Below are positions 17,544-27,246 of a DNA stretch of 64,000 nt, piece by piece (the first letter of the stretch is position 1; every line of letters begins with the position of its first letter). The translations under genes and the position numbers were made by a program. A model generated the notes under the pieces. It worked only from the letters and a program-made list of their open reading frames with translations, did not search any database and was not told the origin of the DNA. This DNA comes from Bacteroidota bacterium (GTDB lineage: Bacteria > Bacteroidota > Bacteroidia > Bacteroidales > F082): NCBI GenBank assembly GCA_023396415.1, contig JAEWWJ010000024.1:46219-110218 (forward strand), given 5' to 3'.

Positions 17544-18011
17544 ATGGCCCAAGAAATTGAACGTAAATTTTTGGTGAACGGCGACTTTAAATCCGTGGCC
17601 ACCAAAGCTACCCGCATCACTCAAGGTTATCTTTCATCCGTTCCCGAAAGAACGGTAAGGGTGCGCATCAAAGGCGATAAGGGTTTTATCACCATCAAAG
17701 GCGTCGGAAGCAGCTCAGGAGCAAGTCGTTACGAATGGGAAAAAGAAATCCCTATCGCAGAGGTTGAAGAGCTTTTGCAACTTTGCGAAGCCGGCGTTAT
17801 TGACAAAACACGTTTTCTGGTAAAAGCCGGTAAGCACACCTTCGAGGTGGACGAGTTTTATGGCGAAAACGAAGGTCTTGTTGTTGCCGAAGTCGAGCTG
17901 TCCTCGGAAGACGAAAATTTTGAAAAACCAAGCTGGTTGGGCAACGAAGTAACGGGAGACGTAAAATATTACAACTCCATGTTGATGAAAAACCCTTTTA
18001 AAAGCTGGTAA
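17544..18011 (+). CDS. CYTH domain protein (triphosphate tunnel metalloenzyme)
   Basis: A 155-residue single-domain CYTH protein. The signature EIERKFLV (residues 4-11) supplies the ExExK metal- and triphosphate-binding motif; RTVRVRIKG, the RYEWEKEIP strand, FEVDEF and VVAEVEL provide the other basic and acidic tunnel residues. Small bacterial proteins of this form hydrolyse inorganic tripolyphosphate or related triphosphates; adenylate cyclase activity is less likely for this length. It overlaps no gene but follows the CYTH-like gene by 4 bases and is followed by a strong hairpin. The neighbouring phosphate transport genes suggest a role in polyphosphate or triphosphate turnover. Confidence 0.92.
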   Translation: MAQEIERKFLVNGDFKSVATKATRITQGYLSSVPERTVRVRIKGDKGFITIKGVGSSSGASRYEWEKEIPIAEVEELLQLCEAGVIDKTRFLVKAGKHTFEVDEFYGENEGLVVAEVELSSEDENFEKPSWLGNEVTGDVKYYNSMLMKNPFKSW

Positions 18012-18020
18012 TTTACACCT

Positions 18021-18058
18021 ATGGCAGGTCTTTTTCATTGCTGTTAAAGACCTGCCAT
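18021..18058 (+). terminator. Hairpin after the CYTH gene
   Basis: ATGGCAGGTCTTT and AAAGACCTGCCAT form a perfect 13-base stem with a 12-base loop just after the CYTH stop. The T-run after the stem is short, so termination is likely but not certain. Confidence 0.65.
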
Positions 18059-18143
18059 TGTCCTCTTTCAACCTATTTTGGTTGTTCTCAAACAAGTCAT
18101 ATTTATTAAAAAAATATTCACCTTTAGCACAAGGTCGATCTAA

Positions 18144-19745
18144 ATGAACGAAACCCAAAAAACTAAGCCTTTCGATCCGCTCGACATGAACAATTACCGC
18201 ATCGAGAAACTCCCTAAAAGGAGCGTGTCGAAGGCTCAAAAAATTCTTGCCACCGTTGGAATCCCACTCTCAATTCTTGCCTTTGTATGGTTTGGCTTTT
18301 TTGTTGAACTGTCGTTTTTACATCACATGGATTTCTCTACCCTCACGGCAGGAGCAAAAAAAACTTTCGATAAGATTGGTCCTGAGCTATTTATCCGCAA
18401 CAACCATCTGATGTTGGGTATTTTTCTGGCAGGCATCATCCTTTGGATCACCGAAGCCATCCCCAACTATCTTACCTCACTTATCATCATTATCAGCCTT
18501 GTTTTAACCGGTGTGCTACCTGAAAAGCAAGCGTATGCCGAGCTGGGTCATCCGGTGATGTGGCTCAATATCATGTCGTTCGTTTTGGCCAGTATGCTCG
18601 TAACCACTGGTGTTGCCAAGCGTTTTGCTTTGTGGTTTATTCTGCGTTTTGGTAAAAATGCCAGTTCAATTTTTATCAGCTTCATTTTTATCAACCTCAT
18701 TCTTTCGGCTTTCATATCGGCCACCACAGCCAAAGCTGCCATTTTGCTTCCGCTTTTTATGGTTATAGCAGCCATTTATGGAGCCAGGGGAGGCAACAAC
18801 AAAAATAATTTCGGACGTACTATAGTGCTGCAAAACCTGCTGAACATCAATATTGGTGCCGGTGCTTTCGTTACAGGATCGGGAGCCAATCTTTTGGCGG
18901 CAGCACTTATCGGAGGTGCCATTGGTCAAACCATTTACTTTGCCGATTGGATGACCGCCATGTTGCCGGTTGTGCTGGGATTGATGTTTTTTGGCTACCT
19001 GCTGGCCGTAAAAGTGTTTTTTCCTATACCGAAAGAGGAGCAACTCCCCCAAATTGAAGGTGGAATGACCCGTCTAAAAGAAGAATATCAAAAATTAGGA
19101 AAAATTTCTGCCCTCGAAATCAAATCGGTTGTCATATTTGTGTTGATTTTGGCCTTTTGGTCCACCGACAAAATTCATGGTATCAGCCCTACCGCCGTTG
19201 CTTTTGTTGGAGCTGTTATCGCGTTGATGCCGCGCATCGGCGTGGTTAACTGGAACGATGTGGACATTCCTTGGCATCTCATGCTTTTTTCGGCCGGCGC
19301 CTACACATTGGGTGCTGGTTTGGAAATCACCAATCTTCCGGCCATCAGCGTAAATGCTTTTTTCAACAACTTGGGAATCTCAGACCATACGCCCTTTTGG
19401 GTGCTTTATGTGCTGCTCACCGGCGTGATGACTTTTAGCGCCCTGCTATTTCAATCCAAAACCATGCGCACCATGATCTTTGTGCCCATCGCGATTGGCG
19501 TTGCAGGACGTTTTGGGTTCGAGATCACCAGCCTTGCTTTGCCGGTGGCTTTTATGATTGAACATGTATATGTGCTGCCTTTCAATAGCAAACCCGCCGC
19601 CCTACTCTATGAAACGGATCAATACAGCTATGCCGACACCTTTAAATATGGTTTCACAATGATGGTGATTTCTTGGGTGGTCATAATTATTGCCGGACAA
19701 ACTTGGTTCCAGTATCTCGGAATTACTCCTAACGGGTTGTTTTAA
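18144..19745 (+). CDS. DASS/SLC13-family anion:sodium symporter
   Basis: A 533-residue inner-membrane transporter. After a 40-residue cytoplasmic N-terminus there are about a dozen hydrophobic helices, including LGIFLAGIILWITEAIPNYLT, the substrate-loop regions ATTAKAAILLPL and FVTGSGANLLAAA, and VPWHLM-like DIPWHLMLFSAGA. These fit divalent-anion symporters of the DASS family, which carry dicarboxylates, sulfate or phosphate; yeast low-affinity phosphate carriers belong to the same superfamily. The substrate cannot be read from the sequence, but the position after CYTH and PiT genes makes an inorganic or phosphorylated anion worth considering. Followed after 39 bases by the unrecognised 488-residue gene. 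Confidence 0.88.
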   Translation: MNETQKTKPFDPLDMNNYRIEKLPKRSVSKAQKILATVGIPLSILAFVWFGFFVELSFLHHMDFSTLTAGAKKTFDKIGPELFIRNNHLMLGIFLAGIILWITEAIPNYLTSLIIIISLVLTGVLPEKQAYAELGHPVMWLNIMSFVLASMLVTTGVAKRFALWFILRFGKNASSIFISFIFINLILSAFISATTAKAAILLPLFMVIAAIYGARGGNNKNNFGRTIVLQNLLNINIGAGAFVTGSGANLLAAALIGGAIGQTIYFADWMTAMLPVVLGLMFFGYLLAVKVFFPIPKEEQLPQIEGGMTRLKEEYQKLGKISALEIKSVVIFVLILAFWSTDKIHGISPTAVAFVGAVIALMPRIGVVNWNDVDIPWHLMLFSAGAYTLGAGLEITNLPAISVNAFFNNLGISDHTPFWVLYVLLTGVMTFSALLFQSKTMRTMIFVPIAIGVAGRFGFEITSLALPVAFMIEHVYVLPFNSKPAALLYETDQYSYADTFKYGFTMMVISWVVIIIAGQTWFQYLGITPNGLF

Positions 19746-19784
19746 AACATACTTCACAAGCTCCTTTACTATAAATACCAAGAA

Positions 19785-21251
19785 ATGATCGAAGAAAACA
19801 TTAAAATTCATAACCGCTTTTCCATTGAGCTAAAGCTGAGTTTTTTGGCCCGCAAGAAAAAAAAAGTGAGTGAATATGCTGTAAATACTTGGATTTTTGT
19901 TCCCAACAGCTTGGATATTAACCCCTCAAACTACGACAAGAGTGACTTTTATCGCGACCTCAAATCGAACATCCGTTTAATTACGCCTGTTTTTTTGCTA
20001 CGCGACATTGTTTCTGCCCCCGATTCCCCCTTGGTGCATCTCGAAAAATCTTTTCAACGTCTGGCCTCCGAACCTACAAGAACCAATGCTACCGAATACG
20101 AACACCAAATTAAGCTGTTTTTGAGTATCGTAAAAAGTGCGTTGCGCGATGAAACGAACCATATCCTGCAAATTGATAAACCCGAGGACAGTACTTTTCT
20201 CACCGAAACACTGCTAACCAATTTGACCCTCATCCTGAGCGGTTACCGCAAACTGTGGAACATCATCAACGTGCCAACGGTGAGCCAAACACTGATCAAC
20301 TACTATCGTTTTGGCGACGAGTTTTTGAGCAATATCGTTGAACAGCGATGCTTCCGCCTCTTGCGAAATTACAGCCTCCCAGGCGAAACCATCCAAAATG
20401 AAACGGGTAGAAGTATTTACACCTTAATTAAAACCGAACTAAAATACAAGAAGGAAAACAATTATCCCTCTATCGAAAAAAACAACAATAACCTCAACCG
20501 ACAACTCATTCACCGGCTTGGTTTGTTAAAAAAATATGCTGAAGATGTGCTTTTTCTTTCTACAAAAAGAAAAAAGGAAGGGGTTATTTCTCAACAAATT
20601 TATTATAGTATTGCCGCAGGAATTAGCATGGTTTTTGCCACTGCTATCGCTTTTTCTTTTCAACAAAAGTACGGCAACCTCACCATGCCTTTTTTTGTTG
20701 CGCTCGTGGTCAGTTATATGCTAAAAGACCGCATCAAAGAACTGTCGCGATATTATTTTGCACACAAATTAGGTAACAGATATTTCGATCACAAAACAAG
20801 CATCAGTCTTAAAAACAACGATATAGGATGGAGCAAAGAAGCTATGGACTTTATCACCGAAAACAAAGTGCCGCAAGAAGTGCTTCGCTACCGCAACCGC
20901 TCGGCCATCCTTGAAGCCGACAACCGAAACAACAACGAAAAAATTATCCTCTACAGAAAATTGGTTCGACTCAACCGCGAAAGTCTCGATCGCTGTGGTG
21001 ATTATTTCTTCTCGGGCATCAATGACATCATCCGCCTTAACGTCAATGGCATGATTTTGAAAATGGACGATCCTGAATTTTTGCTGCACCATACCGACAA
21101 AAACAAAACTTATATCGCAATTCAAGGAGAAAAAATTTATTACCTCAACCTCATCATGCAACTCAAATCAGAGGAGCATACCGCCTATCGCAGGTACCGT
21201 GTTGCATTGAACAGAAACGGAATTGTTGATTTGGAGTTTTTTAAACTCTAA
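19785..21251 (+). CDS. Two-helix membrane protein of unknown function
   Basis: A 488-residue protein I do not recognise by name. The N-terminal 265 residues are soluble, beginning NRFSIELKLSFLARKKKK and containing TPVFLLRDIV; two hydrophobic helices (about 271-288 and 293-311) are followed by a basic loop KDRIKELSRYYFAHKLG and a C-terminal soluble region of about 165 residues with beta-strand character. Both soluble parts are therefore on the same side, cytoplasmic by charge. It directly follows the DASS transporter gene and probably shares its transcript. A regulatory or accessory role for the transporter is inference from position only. Confidence 0.8.
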   Translation: MIEENIKIHNRFSIELKLSFLARKKKKVSEYAVNTWIFVPNSLDINPSNYDKSDFYRDLKSNIRLITPVFLLRDIVSAPDSPLVHLEKSFQRLASEPTRTNATEYEHQIKLFLSIVKSALRDETNHILQIDKPEDSTFLTETLLTNLTLILSGYRKLWNIINVPTVSQTLINYYRFGDEFLSNIVEQRCFRLLRNYSLPGETIQNETGRSIYTLIKTELKYKKENNYPSIEKNNNNLNRQLIHRLGLLKKYAEDVLFLSTKRKKEGVISQQIYYSIAAGISMVFATAIAFSFQQKYGNLTMPFFVALVVSYMLKDRIKELSRYYFAHKLGNRYFDHKTSISLKNNDIGWSKEAMDFITENKVPQEVLRYRNRSAILEADNRNNNEKIILYRKLVRLNRESLDRCGDYFFSGINDIIRLNVNGMILKMDDPEFLLHHTDKNKTYIAIQGEKIYYLNLIMQLKSEEHTAYRRYRVALNRNGIVDLEFFKL

Positions 21252-21355
21252 AACCTACCCCAAGCTCAACTTTCTGAACAGCAAATTGCCTTGTTGACAA
21301 ATAATTAAACGGGTAATTTCCTAACCTATTCATGTTTTTTAGTTAATTTGCATAC

Positions 21356-21372
21356 CCTTTCTAATAGAAAGG
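21356..21372. repeat. Short inverted repeat before the T9SS cargo genes
   Basis: CCTTTCT, three bases, AGAAAGG, followed by T then C and an A-run. It may be a weak terminator read from either side or a small operator; nothing else distinguishes it. Confidence 0.35.
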
Positions 21373-21465
21373 TCAAAAAAAATGTTTTTATTTTACATCA
21401 TATTAACAATCAGCTGGTTGTCAATTATTTATATTGAATTTTACACACATCAATAATTCATTTTT

Positions 21466-22413
21466 ATGCAACAACATTACAATTCATTGAAAAGACTAGT
21501 GTTTTTTTTCGCTTTTGGCATTTTATCGGTACAGGCCTTGCACGCGCAAGACATCATCACCCGATGGAACTTCAACGGTCCTGCGGCTGATCAAGTTCCC
21601 GGCGGTGCCGAATCACCACTTACCCAAACGGGCATTGGTATTGCTGCCTTGGCCGGTGGAACAACGGCAACTTTTGCCTCTGGTGTTGCCTCAGGCGGAT
21701 CGTCAGACCCCGAAACATCTGCTCCTCCAAACTATGGATGGAATTCAAGCACTTATCCTGCCCTCGGCGCAGCCCCCAAAACCGCCGGAGTTCAGTTTCA
21801 TGTCAGTACCGCTAATTTTGAAAACATTATCTTCAGTTTCGATCAACGCTTGAGCAATACCGCCGCCAACTCTTGGATGGTGCAATATTGCCTTGATGTG
21901 AACGCCACCGAACCCGTATGGATGGATGCAGAACTTTTTACTTTTGTGCCACAACCTACCGGAACCGGCGACACTTGGTTCAACCAACGCACAGTTTATT
22001 TTTCAACCGTTAATGCGCTAAACAACAACATAAATGCCGGCTTTAGGATCGTTTCCGACTTCGACCCCGTGACCGGAAATTACCTTGCCGCACGCTCTAC
22101 AAGCAGCTATGGCCCAGCCGGTACCAGCCGATTTGACATGGTTACCGTTAGCGGCTCGCTGATTACCTCTATCGCTGAAAATAATTTTGATAAAATGAGC
22201 CTCAGGCAGAATGGACAGCAGCTTCAAATGCAATTCAATCAAATAGTTGACTTAAAAGTTCGCCTTATAAACACCTCCGGCGCAGTTATCGCTGAAGAAG
22301 CTTTCACAGGTAGTGAACTCAACCTGCCACTTCATCAAGTTAAAGGCCTTGTACTCGTGCAAATGATTGACAATGAGGGGAAATCCCTAACAAAAAAAAT
22401 AATTGTTCAATAA
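21466..22413 (+). CDS. T9SS-exported protein, function unknown
   Basis: A 315-residue secreted protein. A signal peptide (about residues 1-27, ending ALHAQ) is followed by one beta-sandwich-like domain that begins IITRWNFNGP and has FENIIFSFDQRLSNT, then a C-terminal domain of about 80 residues (MSLRQNGQQLQMQF to SLTKKIIVQ) with the strand pattern of type A T9SS sorting domains. The central domain resembles part of the next protein (about residues 452-610 there), so the pair share a module. Fourteen bases separate the two genes. Probably cell-surface or released; no catalytic motif seen. Confidence 0.82.
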   Translation: MQQHYNSLKRLVFFFAFGILSVQALHAQDIITRWNFNGPAADQVPGGAESPLTQTGIGIAALAGGTTATFASGVASGGSSDPETSAPPNYGWNSSTYPALGAAPKTAGVQFHVSTANFENIIFSFDQRLSNTAANSWMVQYCLDVNATEPVWMDAELFTFVPQPTGTGDTWFNQRTVYFSTVNALNNNINAGFRIVSDFDPVTGNYLAARSTSSYGPAGTSRFDMVTVSGSLITSIAENNFDKMSLRQNGQQLQMQFNQIVDLKVRLINTSGAVIAEEAFTGSELNLPLHQVKGLVLVQMIDNEGKSLTKKIIVQ

Positions 22414-22427
22414 ATAAAAACATACCA

Positions 22428-25400
22428 ATGAAAAGATTTTACTCCTTTTTTCTTCTTCTGATTTCTATCACCATTTATGGTCTGAATGCCAATGCACAAT
22501 ATTTGGTGAATTTTGAAGGCGAAACCGAAATCAAACCTTCTTATGCCTCTGCTACCGTCAACCTTTCAGGCATTGACTGGGATATGACCGAGGCGCTCAT
22601 CGGCAACTCCGATCCCGACTGGAAAGTAGGCCTAAAATCAGCGCGTTTGCGCGGATATGGAGGCTCTGCAATGACCATGCTGGCTGATAAAAGCGGCGGT
22701 ATTGGCAGCATTACTTTTTCGTATCGTCGCTATGGAACCGATACCCAAGTGGATTGGAAAGTTGAATACAGTATTGATGGCGGCGCCACTTGGACACAGG
22801 TCGGCGCAAGTTTTACAGCCCCTGCAAGCGATGATGTTCAACAGTTTTCTGAAGTAGTAAATGTGGCCGGCGGCGCACGTATTCGCATCAAAAGAGCTAC
22901 CGAAACAGGAAATGCCAACCGCAGGTTAAATGTAGATGAAATTTTACTTACCAATTACAGTGGCGGAGGCAACACCCCGCCCTCTATCTCCAATATCGTA
23001 AGGAATCCGGCGGGCGAAATCAATTCATCTACAAGTGTAGGCGTTTCGGCCAATGTTACTGATTCTGATGGAACCATTGCTTTGGTTGAGCTGCGCTGGG
23101 GGAAAGTTTCAGGATCTTATACAAGCACCATTCCCATGTCACTTAGTTCAGGAAGCACCTACACCACCAACAACAATATTCCTGCGCAAGCCGATGGTAC
23201 GACCGTGTATTTCGTTGTTTTTGCACAAGACAATGCTGGCGGAACAAAGCTTTCAGCACAACAATCGTATGTTGTGCGTAACCCCGCCATCACCACGTTG
23301 CCTTACGCCGAAACTTTTGAAAACGGACTGGGTAAGGTTTATCCTTACAGCGTTTCAGGCCCCGACAAATACTGGCAACACAGCACCGGTGGCTATGTTT
23401 ACATGAATGGATTCAACACCGGCTTGCTCGAGGACGATTGGTTGGTACTGCCCGCCTTTAACAGCGACCTCTATGAAAACGTCATTTTAACCTTCGACAC
23501 ATGGAAACGTTTTGGTTCCGAAGACGATAATAATTATTTAAAACTTTATTATTCAAGTAATTATGAGGGATTCGGCAACCCGACAACGGCCACTTGGACG
23601 GAACTCAATTTTGAGAAACCTACCGAAGAACAAGTTTGGCTTTCCTCGGGCCCTATTGACCTCAACAATATCACAGGCAATAAAGTTTACCTGGCGCTTC
23701 GCTATCATTATAACCCCGACTTTTACAGAAGTTGGCAAGTGGACAACATCCAAATCAGTGGGGTTCAGTCCAATATCATTACTCAATGGCTGTTTAATGT
23801 GGATGGCGATTTAAATCCAACTACAGGCACAGGTACTGCATCGCTCATTGGAGGTGTGACCGAAGTAGCCCAAGCCGATGCTTTGCGCATCACAGGCTTT
23901 CCTGCTCAATCCACGGCTTCGGCCACAGCAGGTCTGAAACTGATGCTGAGTACCGTAGGATTCCAAAACATCTCACTCAGCTTCGACCATCGTTCATCAG
24001 GAACCATGTCGCGATGGGCTGAGGTACAATACACCACGAATGGCGGAACAACATGGCAAACCGCAGCTAACAACAACGGCGGCCTCTCGCCCCACGACAC
24101 TTATTACAACTTTACCTTCGATCTGGGCACAATTACAGCCGCTGCCAACAATCCATTATTTGGCCTTAGGATTGTTTCAGTTTTCTCTCCCAACGCTTTT
24201 GATGATGGCCTTGGGAACAACTTTGCAGCAAACATGGCTTACCATCGTGCACGCGTTTCAGGTGGTGAGGTGTATAGCGGCGATGGAAACTGGCGCTTCC
24301 AAAATGTAACCATCACCGGAGATGTCATCTCGGGAAATGTGCCTGTAAAACTAATGTTTACAGACATAAACAATGGTGCCAACCCCACTGTAAACACTCC
24401 TTTTTCGGCAACCATTAAAGCCGTTGATGCCAACAATTTAGCTGCCAACGTTTTGGGCAATACCACTGTTACCGTAGCTGTTGCTAACGGAACGGGTGCA
24501 CTTACTGGCACGCTAACGGGTGTGATAACTGCCGGAACCAACACTCTTGTTTTGAACAATTTAAAATACAATACTGCCCAAAATGGTGTTCAGCTATCGG
24601 CCACAGCTACTTCAGGAATGACTTTACAACCTGCTACAAGTCAAGCATTCAACGTTTTAGCAGTAGCCACCAATTTGGCGTTTGTTGGCTTCCCCAATTA
24701 CGGTCAAGTGGGTCTTCCGCTGCGGTCTTTCACTGTTGAAGCACTTCGCCCCGACCAAACTGTTGACGTAAATTACAGCGGTTCCATTACCCTCACTAAA
24801 CTCACCGGAACAGGTGCCATTAGTGGTACTTTAGTCAAACAAGCTGTGGCCGGGGTTGCGACCTTTGCCGATATCAGCTTTGCAGCAACCGGAAGCTATA
24901 CCTTGCAAGCTACTGCCCCTGCCCTGACCAGTGCAAACAGTCAAGCGGTATTGGTAATGAATCCGCCGCAAATTACAGGAACTTTACTCCCAAAATATAT
25001 TGTCGGAAACAATCCTACCAACCACAGGGTGCCTTATGCCTTCAGGGCCGCAATTACCAACTTGATACCTAATGCTACCTATAAGTTTATCAATCAAATC
25101 GTTAGCTCAAGTGATGCTCCAACAGTGAGCGGTGCCGGTAACATCATTTTTGTTAGTTCATCAGGCAGTTTCTATCGGTCCAGCTCGCCCAGCTTTACTA
25201 CTCCTGAAAACCATGGTGAGTTTACTACCGATGCCAATGGCAATTACACCGGCTGGTTTATTTCTGAACCTACCGGAAATGCCCGATTTACGCCCGGAAA
25301 CTATGTTTTCATGCGATTGAGAATCAACGACGGACAAGGAAGCACCACGGCCCAAAACCACCTTACCACAGCCGATTCAACCCTTGCCATCGGAATGGCC

Positions 25401-27047
25401 GCAACAGCCGACAACCTCAGTGGTTCGGGAGTGTATGGAAAATTGTTTTCACAAGCTAAAAACTTCGCGATACTTTACGACAATGTAAGTGGCACAGGCC
25501 GTCCGCTCGCCGCCACCTTTATTGAAGATGATGGCTCTACCGGCACTACCTCCTACCCTCCTTTTTATCAAAATTTTGTTGATGCACAAGCCATGTCGTG
25601 GGGAACAATCATCCCTAACACCTTACCCAATGGCGTAAGAAGAGTTGAAGTAAGGCAGCTCAGCAACGGTGCTGTCATCCCATCAGAAACCACCATCTCG
25701 GCAAACGGTATGTGGCCCTATGGCAACAACACCGTAAATCCTGCGGTCGGGCCTGAGGCCTTGTTGTTGACTAAAAGTCCCGATTTTATTGCCAACAACA
25801 CCAATATCACGCCTGGAAGTCAAGTGCAGTTTACAGATTTAACACCCGGACAACCCACTGCCTGGGCGTGGACTTTCCAAAGCGGAACACCTGCAACCTC
25901 TACAGCTCAAAATCCAAGTGTTACTTATAATACAGCCGGTGAATTTGATGTGACACTCACTGTAACTACTCCTTTTGGAACACATACCGTTACCAAAACT
26001 GAGTTCATTACAGTTACCTCTATGCCAACAGCTAACTTCACTGCCTCACCACTCACCCCGGCAGTGGGCACGTCGGTTACCTTTACCAATACCTCCACCG
26101 GTCAAATCAACACCTACCTGTGGACGTTTGAAGGCGGTTCGCCGGCTACATTTAATGGACAAACACCTCCTGCTATCGTTTACAACACCGCTGGAAGCTT
26201 TGACGTCGTTCTTACCGTAACCAATGACCTTGGAAGTAACACCAAGACAAAAACCGATTATATCACAGCCGGCTTCCCTCCCGTTGCTAATTTTGCTGCC
26301 AATGGAAACACCGTAATTGAGGTAGGCAGCACTATTAACTTTACCGACCAATCCACTGGAAGCATTGACAATTGGAGCTGGACTTTTGAAGGGGGATTCC
26401 CAACAAACAGCAGCCTACAAAACCCATCCAACATCTTCTATAATTCAGCCGGCAACTTTGATGTAAGCCTTACCGTCAGTAACGATTTTGGTAGCAACAC
26501 CAAAAACATGAGCGATTATATTCATGCAGGTTTTGCGCCTGTTGCCGACTTCACCTCTACTTTCATCGGATTCGTTGATCGTTTGGAATTTCATTTCACT
26601 GATGCCTCAACCAACGGTCCTTCCTCCTGGAACTGGGTTTTCACCGGTGGCAATCCTTCGAGTGCAACCACACAGAATCCCATAATAAACTACACAGCTG
26701 ATGGCACTTACAACGTAAGTTTAACAGCCACGAATCAATTTGGAAGTGGAAGCGTGATTAAAACAGGTTATGTGATTGTAAACCTGACCGACATCCGTGA
26801 AAGCCAAATGGTTTTAGGGCTTACCTTAGCTCCCAACCCGGCAAAGGGAAAAGTTCATATTTCTGAGATCAAACCCGGAACTATCCTTCGTATTCGCGAC
26901 CTCACTGGGCGCATCCTCTTTACCCGTGAAATGGAAAGCGAAAGCTATACTTTAGAAACAGGCACTTTTACTAAAGGCCTATTGTTGATCGAGGCCAGTC
27001 ATCCTGACTTTAAAAAACCAATGATTACAAAACTGATCAACCAGTAA
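22428..27047 (+). CDS. Giant T9SS-exported multidomain protein with PKD repeats
   Basis: A 1539-residue surface protein. Signal peptide (about 1-23), a beta-sandwich domain, an Ig-like domain starting NTPPSISNIVRNP (about 185), a choice-of-anchor-type domain YAETFENGLGKVYP (about 292-445), a module shared with the preceding protein (IITQWLFNVDG, about 450-610), further Ig-like segments, then four PKD domains (about 1119-1455; WAWTFQSG, YLWTFEGG, WSWTFEGG and WNWVFTGG mark them) and a type A T9SS sorting domain (LAPNPAKGKVHISE to KPMITKLINQ). Such proteins act as adhesins or matrix binders; no enzyme motif seen. It ends at a clear terminator. Confidence 0.87.
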   Translation: MKRFYSFFLLLISITIYGLNANAQYLVNFEGETEIKPSYASATVNLSGIDWDMTEALIGNSDPDWKVGLKSARLRGYGGSAMTMLADKSGGIGSITFSYRRYGTDTQVDWKVEYSIDGGATWTQVGASFTAPASDDVQQFSEVVNVAGGARIRIKRATETGNANRRLNVDEILLTNYSGGGNTPPSISNIVRNPAGEINSSTSVGVSANVTDSDGTIALVELRWGKVSGSYTSTIPMSLSSGSTYTTNNNIPAQADGTTVYFVVFAQDNAGGTKLSAQQSYVVRNPAITTLPYAETFENGLGKVYPYSVSGPDKYWQHSTGGYVYMNGFNTGLLEDDWLVLPAFNSDLYENVILTFDTWKRFGSEDDNNYLKLYYSSNYEGFGNPTTATWTELNFEKPTEEQVWLSSGPIDLNNITGNKVYLALRYHYNPDFYRSWQVDNIQISGVQSNIITQWLFNVDGDLNPTTGTGTASLIGGVTEVAQADALRITGFPAQSTASATAGLKLMLSTVGFQNISLSFDHRSSGTMSRWAEVQYTTNGGTTWQTAANNNGGLSPHDTYYNFTFDLGTITAAANNPLFGLRIVSVFSPNAFDDGLGNNFAANMAYHRARVSGGEVYSGDGNWRFQNVTITGDVISGNVPVKLMFTDINNGANPTVNTPFSATIKAVDANNLAANVLGNTTVTVAVANGTGALTGTLTGVITAGTNTLVLNNLKYNTAQNGVQLSATATSGMTLQPATSQAFNVLAVATNLAFVGFPNYGQVGLPLRSFTVEALRPDQTVDVNYSGSITLTKLTGTGAISGTLVKQAVAGVATFADISFAATGSYTLQATAPALTSANSQAVLVMNPPQITGTLLPKYIVGNNPTNHRVPYAFRAAITNLIPNATYKFINQIVSSSDAPTVSGAGNIIFVSSSGSFYRSSSPSFTTPENHGEFTTDANGNYTGWFISEPTGNARFTPGNYVFMRLRINDGQGSTTAQNHLTTADSTLAIGMAATADNLSGSGVYGKLFSQAKNFAILYDNVSGTGRPLAATFIEDDGSTGTTSYPPFYQNFVDAQAMSWGTIIPNTLPNGVRRVEVRQLSNGAVIPSETTISANGMWPYGNNTVNPAVGPEALLLTKSPDFIANNTNITPGSQVQFTDLTPGQPTAWAWTFQSGTPATSTAQNPSVTYNTAGEFDVTLTVTTPFGTHTVTKTEFITVTSMPTANFTASPLTPAVGTSVTFTNTSTGQINTYLWTFEGGSPATFNGQTPPAIVYNTAGSFDVVLTVTNDLGSNTKTKTDYITAGFPPVANFAANGNTVIEVGSTINFTDQSTGSIDNWSWTFEGGFPTNSSLQNPSNIFYNSAGNFDVSLTVSNDFGSNTKNMSDYIHAGFAPVADFTSTFIGFVDRLEFHFTDASTNGPSSWNWVFTGGNPSSATTQNPIINYTADGTYNVSLTATNQFGSGSVIKTGYVIVNLTDIRESQMVLGLTLAPNPAKGKVHISEIKPGTILRIRDLTGRILFTREMESESYTLETGTFTKGLLLIEASHPDFKKPMITKLINQ

Positions 27048-27068
27048 ATGCACGTCAAAAAACAATTA

Positions 27069-27101
27069 AAGCAGGGAAAATTTATATTTTCCCTGCTTTT
27101 T
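27069..27101 (+). terminator. Rho-independent terminator of the T9SS cargo operon
   Basis: GCAGGGAAAAT and ATTTTCCCTGC form an 11-base perfect stem with a 4-base loop, flanked by A residues on the left and a T-run on the right, 22 bases after the stop codon. Confidence 0.9.
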
Positions 27102-27246
27102 GCTACTTAATTCAGTATATATTGTTTATTATGAGCATGTTATTAACATTTTATGTTCGCAACTTTTTCAATTTTGCCCATATTTTAAGCCGTATACCCT
27201 CAACAAAGAAGGACTATTTAAAAAATAATGAGTATTTTTTCAATTC

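Noticed and set aside
26046..26351. Open frame opposite the PKD region
   Set aside because: Shadow of a strongly supported repeat protein; no start context or motif.
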